Assembly: GCA_015146655.1 (NCBI GenBank) | Contig: VKHL01000122.1 | Coordinates: forward strand, 1 to 64,000 | Direction of reading: 5' to 3' | Source of the DNA: Ochromonas danica | Lineage: Eukaryota; Sar; Chrysophyceae; Chromulinales; Chromulinaceae | DNA length: 64,000 nt | Shown: positions 1-10,490 of the stretch, piece by piece | Numbering within the stretch: the first letter of the stretch is position 1 | Layout: each line of letters begins with the position of its first letter | Notes under the pieces: model-generated | Seen by the model: the letters and a program-made list of their open reading frames with translations, nothing else | Database searches by the model: none | Told to the model about the DNA's origin: nothing | Position numbers and translations under genes: made by a program

Positions 1-870
1 CACAATGCCACGATGTAGATATGTGGATAGTGCAAATATATGTGATAGGAGCTTAGGTAGTGAAGTCGCGAAAATCGGCGGTGTGATTTTTGAATATAAT
101 GTGTCATAATGAGCCTCTAACCCAACCCAACACTTTTCATGACATTAAATTAGACATTTGGAATGTTAATGGGGGTTGTCATCGTACCTGAACACGAGCT
201 TGATCGATTCTTCCGCACTTTGAGGGGTCAATGAGTTCACGACCATAACGATGCATCCAATCACAAAACTACGCTCCAACAACCTAACTTATATCAGTTA
301 AGTATAGATCTACCATTTTTGAAACAGACTCAGTCGAAAAGGGTGTTAATTGCTGCTCGTCGTTGGGTGGCTGGAAAATTGCTGCTCGTCTTTCTGCCTT
401 CCTCGATTCCAAGCAAGTCGATCGGCAGTAGATCAAAAGAAATACGTGTTTGATCAGGCTGGAGAAGTTTCTTCCTTTGCTCCGTTCTGTTCTTGGGGTA
501 GGAATGATTTCTGAGAAAATTTGTGACTTCCCCCAATAGTAAATCTCTTGAAAATAGTGTAGACCAGAGGAAAAGTGTTTTTGATGAGAGTGTAAAGAGA
601 AAAGGCAATAGTTGTGGAGATAATAAAAGAGATGTGGACGAGGGGGGGGGGGGGGAGGTTATTGTGCCCTATAGAACAGGGTTAGTTATGTTAACTGGTG
701 TTTGTTCGGACATAACACTACTATCTACTAAAAACGGTCTTAAGCCACGATAGAGAAAGTTTATGCTATCCCAAGTTACCGAGTACTATGTTAAGGGACT
801 CAATAGCAGAGTGCAAGTAATGGTTAACAGTGCCACCGTACTATCGTCTTCATCCTCTGCCCATGTCGTC
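1..870. other. No gene recognised; left edge of accessory block
   Basis: No reading frame here resembles a known protein and the short open frames have no coding character I trust. A run of 14 G lies at about 642-655. The words around 792-815 recur at 13,078-13,101, so at least the right end of this stretch belongs to the 3' flank of an AIG1 gene copy that exists twice in the window. Confidence 0.5.
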
Positions 871-879
871 TATTAACAG

Positions 880-1110
880 CAACTCTGCTGTTTTGACATG
901 TTTGTAAGTTCAAAGTCACATGGTTAAATTACTGGAGATCAATTCTACTCCATCTTAGTTAAATTCAGTAATGAAACCAAAACACATTAGAAGTTTCCAC
1001 AACACATTTCAGAACAAAGGCATTGCCATCAAAGATGCTTTAAATAAGCTCCTCCCACGAAATGAGTTTAGTTATGATAACAAGCATGGAAAGAAGGAGC
1101 AAGACACGCA
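880..1110 (-). repeat. Diverged 3' flank of AIG1 gene copy A
   Basis: Read on the minus strand this stretch aligns with gaps to 8,040-8,280 (plus) and 9,410-9,655 (minus), the 3' flanks of the other AIG1 copies. The part near 905-960 also matches 13,795-13,870. The 98-codon frame that is open in the two other copies is interrupted here, which argues that this is untranslated 3' flank and not a conserved small gene. Confidence 0.6.
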
Positions 1111-1111
1111 C

Positions 1112-2080
1112 TTAGAGAGGTCTCTCAAAAGCGTTGTTCAAAACAGCCGTAAATTTATTGGCAGCGGCCGTAACTACAATTGAAACGATATTGTCAACAG
1201 CGCGCCAAAAGCTGTATTCGGAATTCTTCATCTTGACGAGCTCATCGATTTCCCTGGCGTTTCTCAACTCCATTTCCAACATCAACCGTGTCGTTTCGTT
1301 GCGTATCATAACATAAGCCTCTTCCGCTTTACGTGCACGCTCATTGGCCTCTTCTCCCGATTCTTTCAGCTTAACAATTTCCTCCTCAAATTTTTGAACG
1401 AGTTCAGTAATTTGGTACTTCGAAGGAAATGCCTTCAATGCATCAAATGGACGGTTTGCACTGACCCAACCGCGAATACCCTCCACTGTGCGATGATTGC
1501 GTGCCACCATCGAAGAGAGCTTGGCCGGACTGTCCGCAAAATATTCCTCAGGATGAGAGTCCACCTGCCAGAATTTGATACCTGGCACGTCCACCCCTGT
1601 CAAATCGGTGATCATAGGTCTCAAGCCAGCCATGAATTCCTGTGCCTTAGCTTCAGAAACCTTGTAGGAGTGGGTAAAGACCACTCCCGTCACAGACAAG
1701 ATACCTCCTCCAAAGGTATCCACGATGAGCTTCAGCGCATTTTGCATAGCCCAGTCGAAGCGTGGAGACTGCTCGTTGATGACTAAGAGGAAACCATGCA
1801 CTAACTTGTCTTCCTTCAAGTTCTTCACGATCAAGGCGATATTGTTTTCGTCTTGAGAGGCGCCATCAGAATCCACTAACCCAGGATGATCTGTGATCTT
1901 CACGTTGTGAACCACGACAGACTGGGATTCGCGCGTATGTGAGTGTGTGGATGAACCCTCAGAGAACGGAGTTCTGTTAGGGTCTCCACCGAGAAGGCGA
2001 AAGATCAGGTTGCCGAGGCTTGATTTGCCATCTCCTGTTCTACCCATCAGCGAGATGTTAACCATCTTCGACAGTGACAT
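1112..2080 (-). CDS. AIG1/GIMAP-type GTPase, single domain (copy A)
   Basis: Single-exon protein of 322 residues. Seen: a P-loop GRTGDGKSSLGN at residues 13-24 (G1), then DHPGLVD as G3, and FTHS where AIG1 proteins carry their variant G4. The GTPase domain covers roughly residues 5-210. A charged helical, coiled-coil-like stretch follows (about 220-285), then a hydrophobic segment near the C-terminus. Known: AIG1/GIMAP/IAN proteins are septin-like, membrane-associated GTPases linked to defence and cell survival in plants and animals. The 5' flank is nearly identical to that of three other copies in the window, so expression may be shared. The start ATG is the same in all copies. This is the only intact single-domain copy. 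Family confidence is high; the cellular role in this organism is unknown. Confidence 0.85.
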   Translation of the reverse strand: MSLSKMVNISLMGRTGDGKSSLGNLIFRLLGGDPNRTPFSEGSSTHSHTRESQSVVVHNVKITDHPGLVDSDGASQDENNIALIVKNLKEDKLVHGFLLVINEQSPRFDWAMQNALKLIVDTFGGGILSVTGVVFTHSYKVSEAKAQEFMAGLRPMITDLTGVDVPGIKFWQVDSHPEEYFADSPAKLSSMVARNHRTVEGIRGWVSANRPFDALKAFPSKYQITELVQKFEEEIVKLKESGEEANERARKAEEAYVMIRNETTRLMLEMELRNAREIDELVKMKNSEYSFWRAVDNIVSIVVTAAANKFTAVLNNAFERPL

Positions 2081-2320
2081 GGTTTGTTAAATAGTGCCTG
2101 TTGTTAGTAAGTCAGTTAGAAGAAGGAAGGAGTAGGAATATGATTGTGAAGGCGAGAGAGCAAAGCTTCTCTCTCACCTTCTCTCTCATGACAAGTCCAA
2201 GTGCTGTCTGTCTCTCACAGATTGTGACCAGCTGGGTCTGTCTGGGCTGAAGTCAGAAGTCCCGGATTAGTCTGGGTGTTGTTGAACTGAGTGGGCATAG
2301 TCCAGATCTCCAGATGGCCA
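2081..2320 (-). promoter_or_regulatory. AIG1 5' cassette, copy A
   Basis: About 170-240 bp immediately upstream of the ATG is shared almost base for base with 6,075-6,309, 10,491-10,666 and 14,276-14,445. It contains a purine/pyrimidine-biased segment (GAGAGAG / CTCTCTC) and a conserved TTGTTAAATAGT just before the start. It probably carries promoter and 5' UTR; no individual element is proved. Confidence 0.5.
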
Positions 2321-2436
2321 GATACGCAGAGCATGATATGGGAAATGTATTAAGCAAGTTGGATTATTCTGAGCTCTGCATTATATACTGTAGACATCTG
2401 TGAACGTCAATGTTGTGGATTGGTATAATGCTTAGT

Positions 2437-2680
2437 TTAGTCATACTCTTTCTCCATTAACAATGCAAACTCTTCTACTACGAGTTTGAATAGAGATATG
2501 GCCAGGGAATAGTCCAGGTCCATGGCAATGATAAAGATGAGTGTGCTGTAGAGTTGATCGAGGATGAGTTCTCTCTGTAGACTGTGATCCACATCACTCT
2601 CTTGGATAAGACCATTCAGAATCTTCTTACTACCTTCTACATCTTGACTTTGCTTCAATTCTATCTTCTTCTAATCCTGG
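2437..2680 (-). pseudogene. Unknown exon fragment Z (first copy)
   Basis: On the minus strand an open frame of about 73 codons reads as a helical, acidic peptide (KQSQDVEGSKKILNGLI and onward). The upstream part is repeated in opposite orientation at about 9,216-9,338, where the frame extends further upstream (SPGLEEGVFQELKQSQD). I do not recognise the family. Two mismatched copies of one exon, each next to a methyltransferase fragment, suggest a captured and duplicated piece of a host gene. Confidence 0.4.
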
Positions 2681-2751
2681 ACTATCCAGAGATCCACCAT
2701 CTTCTTACACTTGACCAAAACAATGACTGAAACATCATTATCTTCAACGAG

Positions 2752-2845
2752 TTAATTGGTAAAGAGATCATAACAAAGTTTATCCAACAGGCTACTAGTA
2801 AACAAGATGATCAAGATAAAATAGATAATAATCAAGAAATATAAA
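2752..2845 (+). pseudogene. Fragment of methyltransferase first exon (copy M1)
   Basis: The bases from about 2,757 to 2,842 match 16,013-16,096, codons 11 to about 39 of the intact methyltransferase gene, with a few substitutions. The similarity stops abruptly on both sides, so this is a truncated copy with no coding capacity of its own. Confidence 0.75.
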
Positions 2846-3684
2846 ATCAAAGTATTGACTCTTGGGCTGATAATCCACCATCTGGAATTATGATGTCTTT
2901 GCTTCACCTTATCAAAGGAATGTGATCGAGGCAATCAAGAGATCCTTACCCTTCTTATGGCCCTACCCAGAGATCCATCGTCTTCTCTTGATGCTGTTTG
3001 TGACCAAAACCACTAGGGCGAACACGCTCCAGGCTGGTTAATAGATGAAAAACTTGTCTTGCAGTTCATCGAAAACCTCAAACGCGACTCCTCACTTCAG
3101 AAAATAACATTCTCCTTGCTACCTTGGATAGAGTGGAGTCGACCCTATCGACAGCATTGACCTCTCTAACCTGCAGTTGCGATGAACGTTTGAAGATAAA
3201 AGATATCTGATGCTAAAAGAGAGAAGCCTTCACCCTCCTCACTTGATGCTGTGGCTGCACAAAATGAAGTGGGACAAGCTTTAGCAAATTCATCTGTCGT
3301 GTTGATACCTCAGATTGTGGATAAATCGCCAAACATAGATGATGAAGAGCCATTGCCTGATACCACTCCAGCAGAAGACACGAAAGAGCTTTGTCGCTTC
3401 CTTTGGAGGTTCTTGTCTAGTCGTTAGAAATGCTAATCTTATGGATGTAATTGTTGTTTTCTTTGGTAAAGTATATTGCCTTTGTTTCCAAAGCATTGAG
3501 TGATTCTTGCGATTTAATTAGCAATAACAGTAGGAGAAAATTTTCACACTTTACAGAGTTGCCAGGACATCTTGAATAGTTGCCCACAGTTGCTCAAGCC
3601 AAGATCTCCCTCGCAATATAACAGTTCCCCACAATCCAATCAAATCCAAATCAAATCCATTTCAACAAGACCACTCTCACCAAC
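2846..3684. other. No gene recognised
   Basis: Short frames only, none with recognisable motifs. A phrase near 2,965-3,010 (CCAGAGATCCATCGTCTTCT) resembles one at 2,686-2,715, suggesting a small internal duplication. Confidence 0.4.
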
Positions 3685-4140
3685 ATGACCACTTCTACCA
3701 CCACTACTACTACCTGTCCTATCGATTATACATCCTCTGATCCAAGTTGGGCTCGACATTTTCCAAGATCTTGCTAATGGTGGTGGACTGTCAGCATCCA
3801 TGAAAATCCTTCATGTTCGCCTGACGAATGGACATGAAGAGACTTTTATCATTAAGTCAACCAATCCTAATAGTCTATCTCGTAGTCGAGGATTGGGTCT
3901 AGCACGAGAGGGAGTCTTCTATCAGACTCTTGCCCCACAGCTATCACCCAAGCACATCTTCCCTTAGCCAAGACCTATCATGTCTACGCTAATATGTCTA
4001 CAGGAGAACGTTGGATTCTAATGGACGATCTTCGTAACAAAGGCTCAGAACTTGAACGTAGACTTTACCGATCTCTAGTCCAGGGAAGCAGTCAGTCCTC
4101 ATCAACGGTTTCTCTCCTAACCGAGAACTACCCGATTGAA
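3685..4140 (+). pseudogene. CHK/EcKL-like small-molecule kinase, broken
   Basis: Reading the plus strand in more than one frame gives consecutive pieces typical of the N-lobe of the CHK (ecdysteroid kinase-like/choline kinase-like) superfamily: ETFIIKSTNP (candidate ATP-lysine strand), then AREGVFYQTLAPQL (the helix with the conserved Glu and FY), then YANMSTGERWILMDDL (hinge strand ending in a D-D-L). Stops and frame changes separate the pieces and no C-lobe with catalytic loop is visible. Known: the family phosphorylates small alcohols. Inferred: a dead fragment of a host gene. The family call is moderate because it rests on motif pattern alone. Confidence 0.42.
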
Positions 4141-4550
4141 TCAGTACCAATCGATTAAAGAACCTATTAAAGCCACCCATAGCATCTATTCCTTTTTTCT
4201 GTTCAAATTTGGAAGCTGCAGCAAAGCACAATTTGTATTACTCCCCACTTCCTATCTGGGAAGATATTGAGATGATTCATATGATGGAGGAAAAGGATTT
4301 AGTTGTTTGCAAATTGCAAACACCAGTAGTGCAAAGTTGCTGTTGCTGTTGCTGATGTAATTGATGCACAGTCGAAAGTGTGCGGCTCGTTGCAGATGGG
4401 CTGGTAGGGGCACGTAGACACGTTTCTCAAGGCAGCCAAGCCATGTCCAAATCCCACGGACAGCTCGTGGCAGCTAAGATCAACACACGTCCGTTCCCAC
4501 CATCATTATTGGATCGAGAGAGGCCATCCATTTATTGGAAGAACAACTCT
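4141..4550. other. No gene recognised
   Basis: Degenerate sequence between the CHK-like fragment and the katanin-like fragment. I see no motif and no repeat shared with the rest of the window. Confidence 0.4.
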
Positions 4551-4960
<410 letters not shown>

Positions 4961-4971
4961 CCATCGGAGAG

Positions 4972-5366
4972 CGGAGATGATCACCAGAGAAGATCTTCTC
5001 ATTGCTAACATGAACCTCCAGTCTCTCCTCTTCCTCCTGCTGTTCCACTATGCAGACAATAGAGAGCGGATAAAAGCGATTCTTCTTCAACTCTCTACTC
5101 GAATTAGTCCATGTGAAGGATGGCTGGTCTTTTAGAGAAGATGTTGTCATTCTCGTGATATCCTTCATATAGATATGGAGGAGGAAGAGGAGACAGGTAG
5201 TAGATAGAGAGAGATAGTCCTCTTCACCACTACTCGCAGTAGCGGGTGGTGGGTAGCTTAAGATGAAGCGTAGCATTTGCTCCATCTCCTCTGTTACCTT
5301 GAATCATAGAATGACAAGGAGAGCATAGCATGGATTTGCCTGGAAGACAAAGTGAAGGTCTTTGCA
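4972..5366 (-). repeat. Inverted repeat X, left copy
   Basis: Reverse complement matches about 10,895-11,330 with few differences; the right copy carries an extra stretch of roughly 31-35 bp near 11,052. The frame running through it is open in both copies for about 110 codons but resembles no family I know. Confidence 0.75.
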
Positions 5367-5622
5367 CCTCCAAGTCACCAGCTGAAGCTACACAGACATA
5401 TGCCTTCTGACAGCTTCAGTGTTAATTTTGATGACCTTTTGACCCTTGCTGGCGACTATGACTATGAAGGCTATCTTTCATTTTTATCATGTATTCGTCT
5501 GCCACCTGCACATGCCCTCCCAGCGTATGCCCTCCCATCTCATACTCACCACTCCACACCACTGTGCTTCATTTTGTTCCCTCTCATTTTATATCACCTT
5601 TGCTCATCTCATTTTCTACCTG

Positions 5623-5812
5623 TCATGTTCCACGCCACTTTTGTCAATGTTGATCAATCAGAAATCCATCGCCCCTCCTCCCCAGACTCAGCTTCTCGCC
5701 CTGCTGGAGTCGCTCTGTTAGTCGAGCGCGTTGTAGTAGTACCTATCTCTCTAATGAGTCATCGTTGGCCAAGGAAAAAGCAGAGAGGGGTGATGGTCTC
5801 GTCTCTCTTCGG
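5623..5812 (+). repeat. Direct repeat Y, left copy
   Basis: Matches about 10,667-10,881 in the same orientation. The right copy has an extra 20-odd bp made of a repeated GACTCAGCT word. Its direct orientation is odd because neighbouring repeats are inverted. Confidence 0.7.
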
Positions 5813-6074
5813 TGTCAGTCAGAATGGCAGGAGATGTATCTGCCTTTGCTAACAGAAGAAACAAGTATCAAAGTCGGAGCATAGACTAATAAGGGGCATC
5901 AGCATTCACCATTCCTTTGACAACATGAGTAAATGAGGCATGAGAGACGAAACCGAAACCTTCCGGGGTTAAGTCGTGAGCTACTGTCATAAATAGTTGT
6001 TTTCGTGACTTATAACCAGCCTTGTGCACAGCCTCTTTTTGGCAGTGGGGGGGACATGATGTGGACATCTTAAC

Positions 6075-6309
6075 GTCTGGAGATCTGGACAATGCCCACT
6101 CAGTTCAACAACACCCAGACTAATCCGGGACTTCTGACTTCAGCCCAGACAGACCCAGCTGGTCACAATCTGTGAGAGACAGACAGCACTTGGACTTGTC
6201 ATGAGAGAGAAGGTGAGAGAGAAGCTTTGCTCTCTCGCCTTCACAATCATATTCCTACTCCTTCCTTCTTCTAACTGACTTACTAACAACAGACACTATT
6301 TAACAAACC
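6075..6309 (+). promoter_or_regulatory. AIG1 5' cassette, copy B
   Basis: Same block as upstream of copy A, and here the match to copy A extends further upstream (about 6,080-6,150 with 2,250-2,320). Conservation of this flank across four copies, two of them broken, means it was duplicated with the genes. Confidence 0.5.
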
Positions 6310-7950
6310 ATGTCACTGTCGAAGATGGTTAACATCTCGCTGATGGGTAGAACAGGAGCGGGGAAATCAAGCCTCGGCAACCTGATCTTTCACCTTCTCG
6401 GTGGAGACCCCAACAGAACTCCGTTCTCTGAGAGTTCATCCACACACTCACATACGCGCGAATCCCAATCTGTCGTGGTTAACAACGTGAAGATCACAGA
6501 TCATCCTGGGTTAGTGGATTCTGATGGCGCCTCTCAAGACGAGAAGAACATTGCCTCGATCGTGAATAACCTGAAGGAAGACAAGTATGTGCACGGCTTC
6601 CTCTTAGTCATCAACGAGGAAGATACGCGCTTCGACTGGGCTATGCAAAGCGCGCTGAAGCTCATCGTGGATTCCTTTGGACGAGGTATCTTGTCTGTGA
6701 TGGGAGTGGTCTTCACCCACTCCTCCAATGCTTCAGCCACTAAGGCGCAGAAATTCGTTACTGAGCTAAGACCTATGATCGCCAAGATGACAGGGGAGCT
6801 TATGCCTGCGATGCAGTTCTGGCAGGTGGACTGTCATCCCGAGGTGCTTTGGGATGACGAGCCGGATGTACTCGCTTCCATGATGGCGCGCAACCAGCAC
6901 ACAGTGCAGGAGCTTTGTCGGTGTGCATGTTCAAACCGTCCGTTGGATGTATCCAAGGCAGTTGCTTCGGAGTATGAAACTACTAAATGCTTCAGAGAAT
7001 GTGCAATGAAAGTTGACAAATTGAATGAGGCAACCAAGGCCAGTAATGAGCGTGCTTCGAGAGTAACAGGAAAAGAAGTTGAAAAGACAACAAATGCATC
7101 ATGCCACACCATGTCACTACTGTCAAAGATGGTTAACATCTCGCTGATGGGTAGAACAGGAGATGGCAAATCAAGCCTCGGCAACCTGATCTTTCACCTT
7201 CTCGGTGGAGACCCTAACAGAACTCCGTTCTCTGAGGGTTCATCCACACACTCATGTACGCGCGAATCCCAATCTGTCGTGGTTAACAACGTGAAGATCA
7301 CAGATCATCCTGGGTTAGTGGATTCTGGTGGCGCCTCTCAAGACGAGAAGAACATTGCCTCGATTGTGAAGAACTTGAAGGAAGACAAGGATATGCACGG
7401 CTTCCTGTTAGTCATCAACGAGCAAGCTCCACGCTTTGACTGGGCTATGCAAAATGCGCTGAAGCTCATCGTGGATACCTTTGGACGAGGTATCTTGTCT
7501 GTGACGGGAGTGGTCTTTACCAAATCCTACAAGGCTTCTGACGCTAAGGAACAGAAATACATGACTGAAGAGTTGAGACCTATGATCGCCGGTTTGACAG
7601 GGGTGGACGTTTCTACTTTGCCGTTTTGGCAGGTGGACTCTCATCCCGAGGAACGTTTTGCACACAACCCAGCCATGCTCTCTAAGTTTGTGGAACGCAA
7701 CCGGCACACAGTTCAGGGGATTCGCGATTGGGCGAGCACAAAAGCTCCATTCGATGCATCCAAGGCATTTGCTTCAGAGAACGAGAATAACAAACGTGCC
7801 CGCGAAGCTCGTGAGAGAGCGGCCGAACTGGCGGCGGAGTTGGATGCCTTGTACGCTGCAGAGATCGAGAGAAAGCGTGTTCTAACCTATTTGACACTTC
7901 CCATCGTAGGTCCGATTATTGCCTACTATATGACAAGCTCCCGTCGTTAA
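6310..7950 (+). CDS. Two-domain AIG1/GIMAP-type GTPase with C-terminal anchor (copy B)
   Basis: Single-exon protein of 546 residues with two AIG1 domains in one frame. Domain 1 has its P-loop at residues 13-20 (GRTGAGKS). Domain 2 starts at Met268 and repeats the gene start almost exactly, with P-loop 281-288 (GRTGDGKS). Both have DHPGLVD as G3. Between them is a short charged linker (about 235-265). The C-terminus has a basic, Ala/Glu-rich helix, then a hydrophobic tail (about 523-542, LTYLTLPIVGPIIAYY) and a final SSRR, which looks like a tail anchor. Known: vertebrate GIMAP8 and some plant and protist AIG1 proteins also carry repeated domains and membrane tails. Inferred: the two-domain form arose by unequal exchange, since the second domain keeps its own start-like Met. 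Confidence 0.85.
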   Translation: MSLSKMVNISLMGRTGAGKSSLGNLIFHLLGGDPNRTPFSESSSTHSHTRESQSVVVNNVKITDHPGLVDSDGASQDEKNIASIVNNLKEDKYVHGFLLVINEEDTRFDWAMQSALKLIVDSFGRGILSVMGVVFTHSSNASATKAQKFVTELRPMIAKMTGELMPAMQFWQVDCHPEVLWDDEPDVLASMMARNQHTVQELCRCACSNRPLDVSKAVASEYETTKCFRECAMKVDKLNEATKASNERASRVTGKEVEKTTNASCHTMSLLSKMVNISLMGRTGDGKSSLGNLIFHLLGGDPNRTPFSEGSSTHSCTRESQSVVVNNVKITDHPGLVDSGGASQDEKNIASIVKNLKEDKDMHGFLLVINEQAPRFDWAMQNALKLIVDTFGRGILSVTGVVFTKSYKASDAKEQKYMTEELRPMIAGLTGVDVSTLPFWQVDSHPEERFAHNPAMLSKFVERNRHTVQGIRDWASTKAPFDASKAFASENENNKRAREARERAAELAAELDALYAAEIERKRVLTYLTLPIVGPIIAYYMTSSRR

Positions 7951-8356
7951 GATATTACACTAAGTAGTGTGCACGCTCCTCCTCCTCTTTCTCCTTCGTT
8001 CGATTGCTTCGTAGCATATCTAACCTCTTCATTTTGTGTGTGAAGCGTATTTAAACCATTTTGTTGATGACAACGCTCTTGTTCTAAAATCTATGGAAGC
8101 TTGCTTCTTTTGGTTTTTGATTTCATTACTCTGCATTAGCTTGTTAGCAGCTTACCTAAGGCGGAGAAAAACTGATCTCCTATCATGTAACCATAAAGTT
8201 AAAACGTCAAACCAGCAGAGTTATTACTACGACAGAAATGATTCAACGAATGATGGTGATGATGGCAGTGATAGCCACACCTCGAAGTTCGAACCAGTTG
8301 GCCAGTCGCATTGTTGTATTAATTGTTTGTAAAACCATACATACTGGACATCAGCA
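7776..8356 (+). repeat. Left inner arm of AIG1 palindrome
   Basis: Reverse complement is identical, as far as I can read, to 9,339-9,919. The arm covers the last 58 codons of copy B and its 3' flank. Within the flank a 98-codon frame (8,036-8,332, non-ATG start; first ATG at 8,092) encodes a hydrophobic helix followed by Ser/Asp-rich sequence. It is also open in the other arm but not in the older copy at 880-1,110. Confidence 0.85.
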
Positions 8357-9000
8357 TAACGGAGGCAAGCCACTGTAACTACACTGCTGACACAATGTAA
8401 TCACAACATAGATAGCAGCGCAGTTCGTAGCATCAAACAGCAGCATAGTCAAATCTCTACTCTTCTTCCTTCGAAACAACAAATAGGTCCAGCAGTGCAT
8501 CCTAATTCTACCCTCTTCTTCCCTCAGGAAGAGGACAGACTCTAACAAGAAGAGACCACAGTTTACTCCGCAGTTCACTGGAGTAGATTGACTTTGCATC
8601 TGGTCTAGTAGTAGGTAACTGTCATCAGAGCAGAGTAGTGCAAGGAGAGACAGGAGATTATCTGTGTCGAGGAAGTCAATATTGGGACTGTGGTTCACGT
8701 TCGGTGAGGGTGTTGTGGGCGCTATTATATTGTACTTCTGTCCCGTACATCAGCAGCACGCAACCTTCTTGGCCGATAATAAGCCTCAATATCTCTCCGA
8801 TATGGAACTCCTCCAGAGGAGAAGGCAGAATTTGTAGCCATAGCAGACAACAATACCTCTTTCCCATCATATGTTCCACTTCCTCAGAGGTCGGAAAGAT
8901 GATTGGAATAGATCTCGTAGTAAAGCAGGGCCTGCATCAAAACAAAGGTACTTTAATATGCTATTTGTAATACTGATCTTGATGGAACTGCATTCCATTT
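8357..9000. other. Palindrome spacer, unique part
   Basis: No gene is recognised here. The short frames lack motifs. The rest of the spacer, to 9,338, is made of an inverted copy of the fragment pair found at 2.44-2.85 kb. Confidence 0.5.
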
Positions 9001-9140
9001 AACTATTTTATCTTGATCATCTTGTTTACTAGTAGCTGGTAGGATAAACTTTGTTATGATCTCTTTACCAGGTAACTTGTTGTTGTTTGTTGTTGTCATC
9101 TCTATTTTATGATTTGACAGAGTAGATTTAGTTAAGTTAA
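9001..9140 (-). pseudogene. Fragment of methyltransferase first exon (copy M2)
   Basis: On the minus strand this copies about 15,940-16,080, including the start ATG and the first 33 or so codons of the methyltransferase, with one residue changed (FILPATS for FILPTTS). The match also takes in one TTAAGTTAA upstream of the start, so promoter-proximal DNA was copied too. Confidence 0.8.
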
Positions 9141-9215
9141 CGATGTCGCTGCGTTGAAACCCAGAAACCGCACATTGGTAAACGTCATAAAATGCTTTCA
9201 AAAAGTACACTTTTA

Positions 9216-9338
9216 TGGTTTTTAGCAAGTCCAGGCTTAGAAGAAGGAGTATTCCAAGAATTAAAGCAAAGTCAAGATGTAGAAGGTAGTAAGAAGATTC
9301 TGAATGGTCTTATCCAAGAGAGTGATGTGGATCACAGT
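9216..9338 (+). pseudogene. Unknown exon fragment Z (second copy)
   Basis: Inverted copy of about 2,565-2,680. The frame reads SPGLEEGVFQELKQSQD and on to SDVDHS, where it runs into the palindrome arm. Together with the fragment at 9,001-9,140 it is an inverted copy of the same pair at 2.44-2.85 kb. Confidence 0.55.
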
Positions 9339-9919
9339 TGCTGATGTCCAGTATGTATGGTTTTACAAACAATTAATACAACAATGCGACTGGCCAACTG
9401 GTTCGAACTTCGAGGTGTGGCTATCACTGCCATCATCACCATCATTCGTTGAATCATTTCTGTCGTAGTAATAACTCTGCTGGTTTGACGTTTTAACTTT
9501 ATGGTTACATGATAGGAGATCAGTTTTTCTCCGCCTTAGGTAAGCTGCTAACAAGCTAATGCAGAGTAATGAAATCAAAAACCAAAAGAAGCAAGCTTCC
9601 ATAGATTTTAGAACAAGAGCGTTGTCATCAACAAAATGGTTTAAATACGCTTCACACACAAAATGAAGAGGTTAGATATGCTACGAAGCAATCGAACGAA
9701 GGAGAAAGAGGAGGAGGAGCGTGCACACTACTTAGTGTAATATCTTAACGACGGGAGCTTGTCATATAGTAGGCAATAATCGGACCTACGATGGGAAGTG
9801 TCAAATAGGTTAGAACACGCTTTCTCTCGATCTCTGCAGCGTACAAGGCATCCAACTCCGCCGCCAGTTCGGCCGCTCTCTCACGAGCTTCGCGGGCACG
9901 TTTGTTATTCTCGTTCTCT
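9339..9919 (-). repeat. Right inner arm of AIG1 palindrome
   Basis: Partner of 7,776-8,356; paired positions sum to 17,695 throughout, so there is no internal gap. It contains the last codons and 3' flank of copy C, including the mirrored 98-codon frame at 9,363-9,659. Confidence 0.85.
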
Positions 9920-10490
9920 GAAGGAAATGCCTTGGTTACATCCACCGGACGGATCGTGCTCGCCCACTCTCGAATCGCCTGAACTGTGCGCTGGTTGTGT
10001 GCCACCTTGGAAGCCAGTATGTCGGGATATCTCCCCCAAAGAACTTCAGGGTGAGAGTCAACCTGCCAGACTGGCATTTTAGACGCATTCACCCCTATCG
10101 CCTCAGTGATCAGACGTCCCAGGTCTTCAGGCATGGATTGTTCTCCATCAGAATCATTGAAGGATCTGGTGAAGACAACTCCCATGATAGAGAAGATCTC
10201 TGGCCCGAAGGAGTCTTTGATGAGCTTCAGCGCACTCCGATAACCTGAATCGAAGCGCGGAGACTGCTCGTTGATGACAAGGAGAAAGCCGTGCACTAAC
10301 TTGTCTTCCTTCAACTTGTGTACGATCAAGATTGGGATTCGCGCGTATGTGAGTGTGTGGATGAACTCTCAGAGAACGGAGTTCTGTTGGGGTCTCCACC
10401 GAGAAGGTGAAAGATCAGGTTGCCGAGGCTTGATTTCCCCGCTCCTGTTCTACCCATCAGCGAGATGTTAACCATCTTCGACAGTGACAT
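9745..10490 (-). pseudogene. AIG1/GIMAP-type GTPase, broken copy C
   Basis: Minus strand. The ATG at 10,488-10,490 and the first 53 codons equal domain 1 of copy B, including GRTGAGKSS. After codon 53 (RESQ) the sequence jumps to IVHKLKEDK in another frame: the DNA that should encode the G3 motif DHPGLVD is absent and the upstream frame stops at once. The remaining 190 or so codons are open and diverged from the other copies (for example FTRSFNDSD, VNASKMPVWQVDSHPE). The last 58 codons are again identical to copy B, as is the hydrophobic tail. It looks like a deletion derivative whose ends have been homogenised with copy B. Confidence 0.8.

Noticed and set aside
1394-1786. 130-codon plus-strand frame opposite AIG1 copy A
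   Set aside because: Shadow of the GTPase gene; similar shadows occur opposite the other copies.
5886-6092. 68-codon minus-strand frame before the AIG1 cassette
   Set aside because: Looks protein-like in part but matches no family I know and lies in rearranged DNA; not enough to call a gene.
8036-8332. 98-codon frame as a genuine small membrane-protein gene
   Set aside because: No ATG at its open start, broken in the older copy at 880-1,110, and identical in the two arms only because the arms are identical.
8286-9410. GGTTCGAA words as tRNA B boxes in the palindrome arms
   Set aside because: No acceptor or anticodon stems can be drawn around them.
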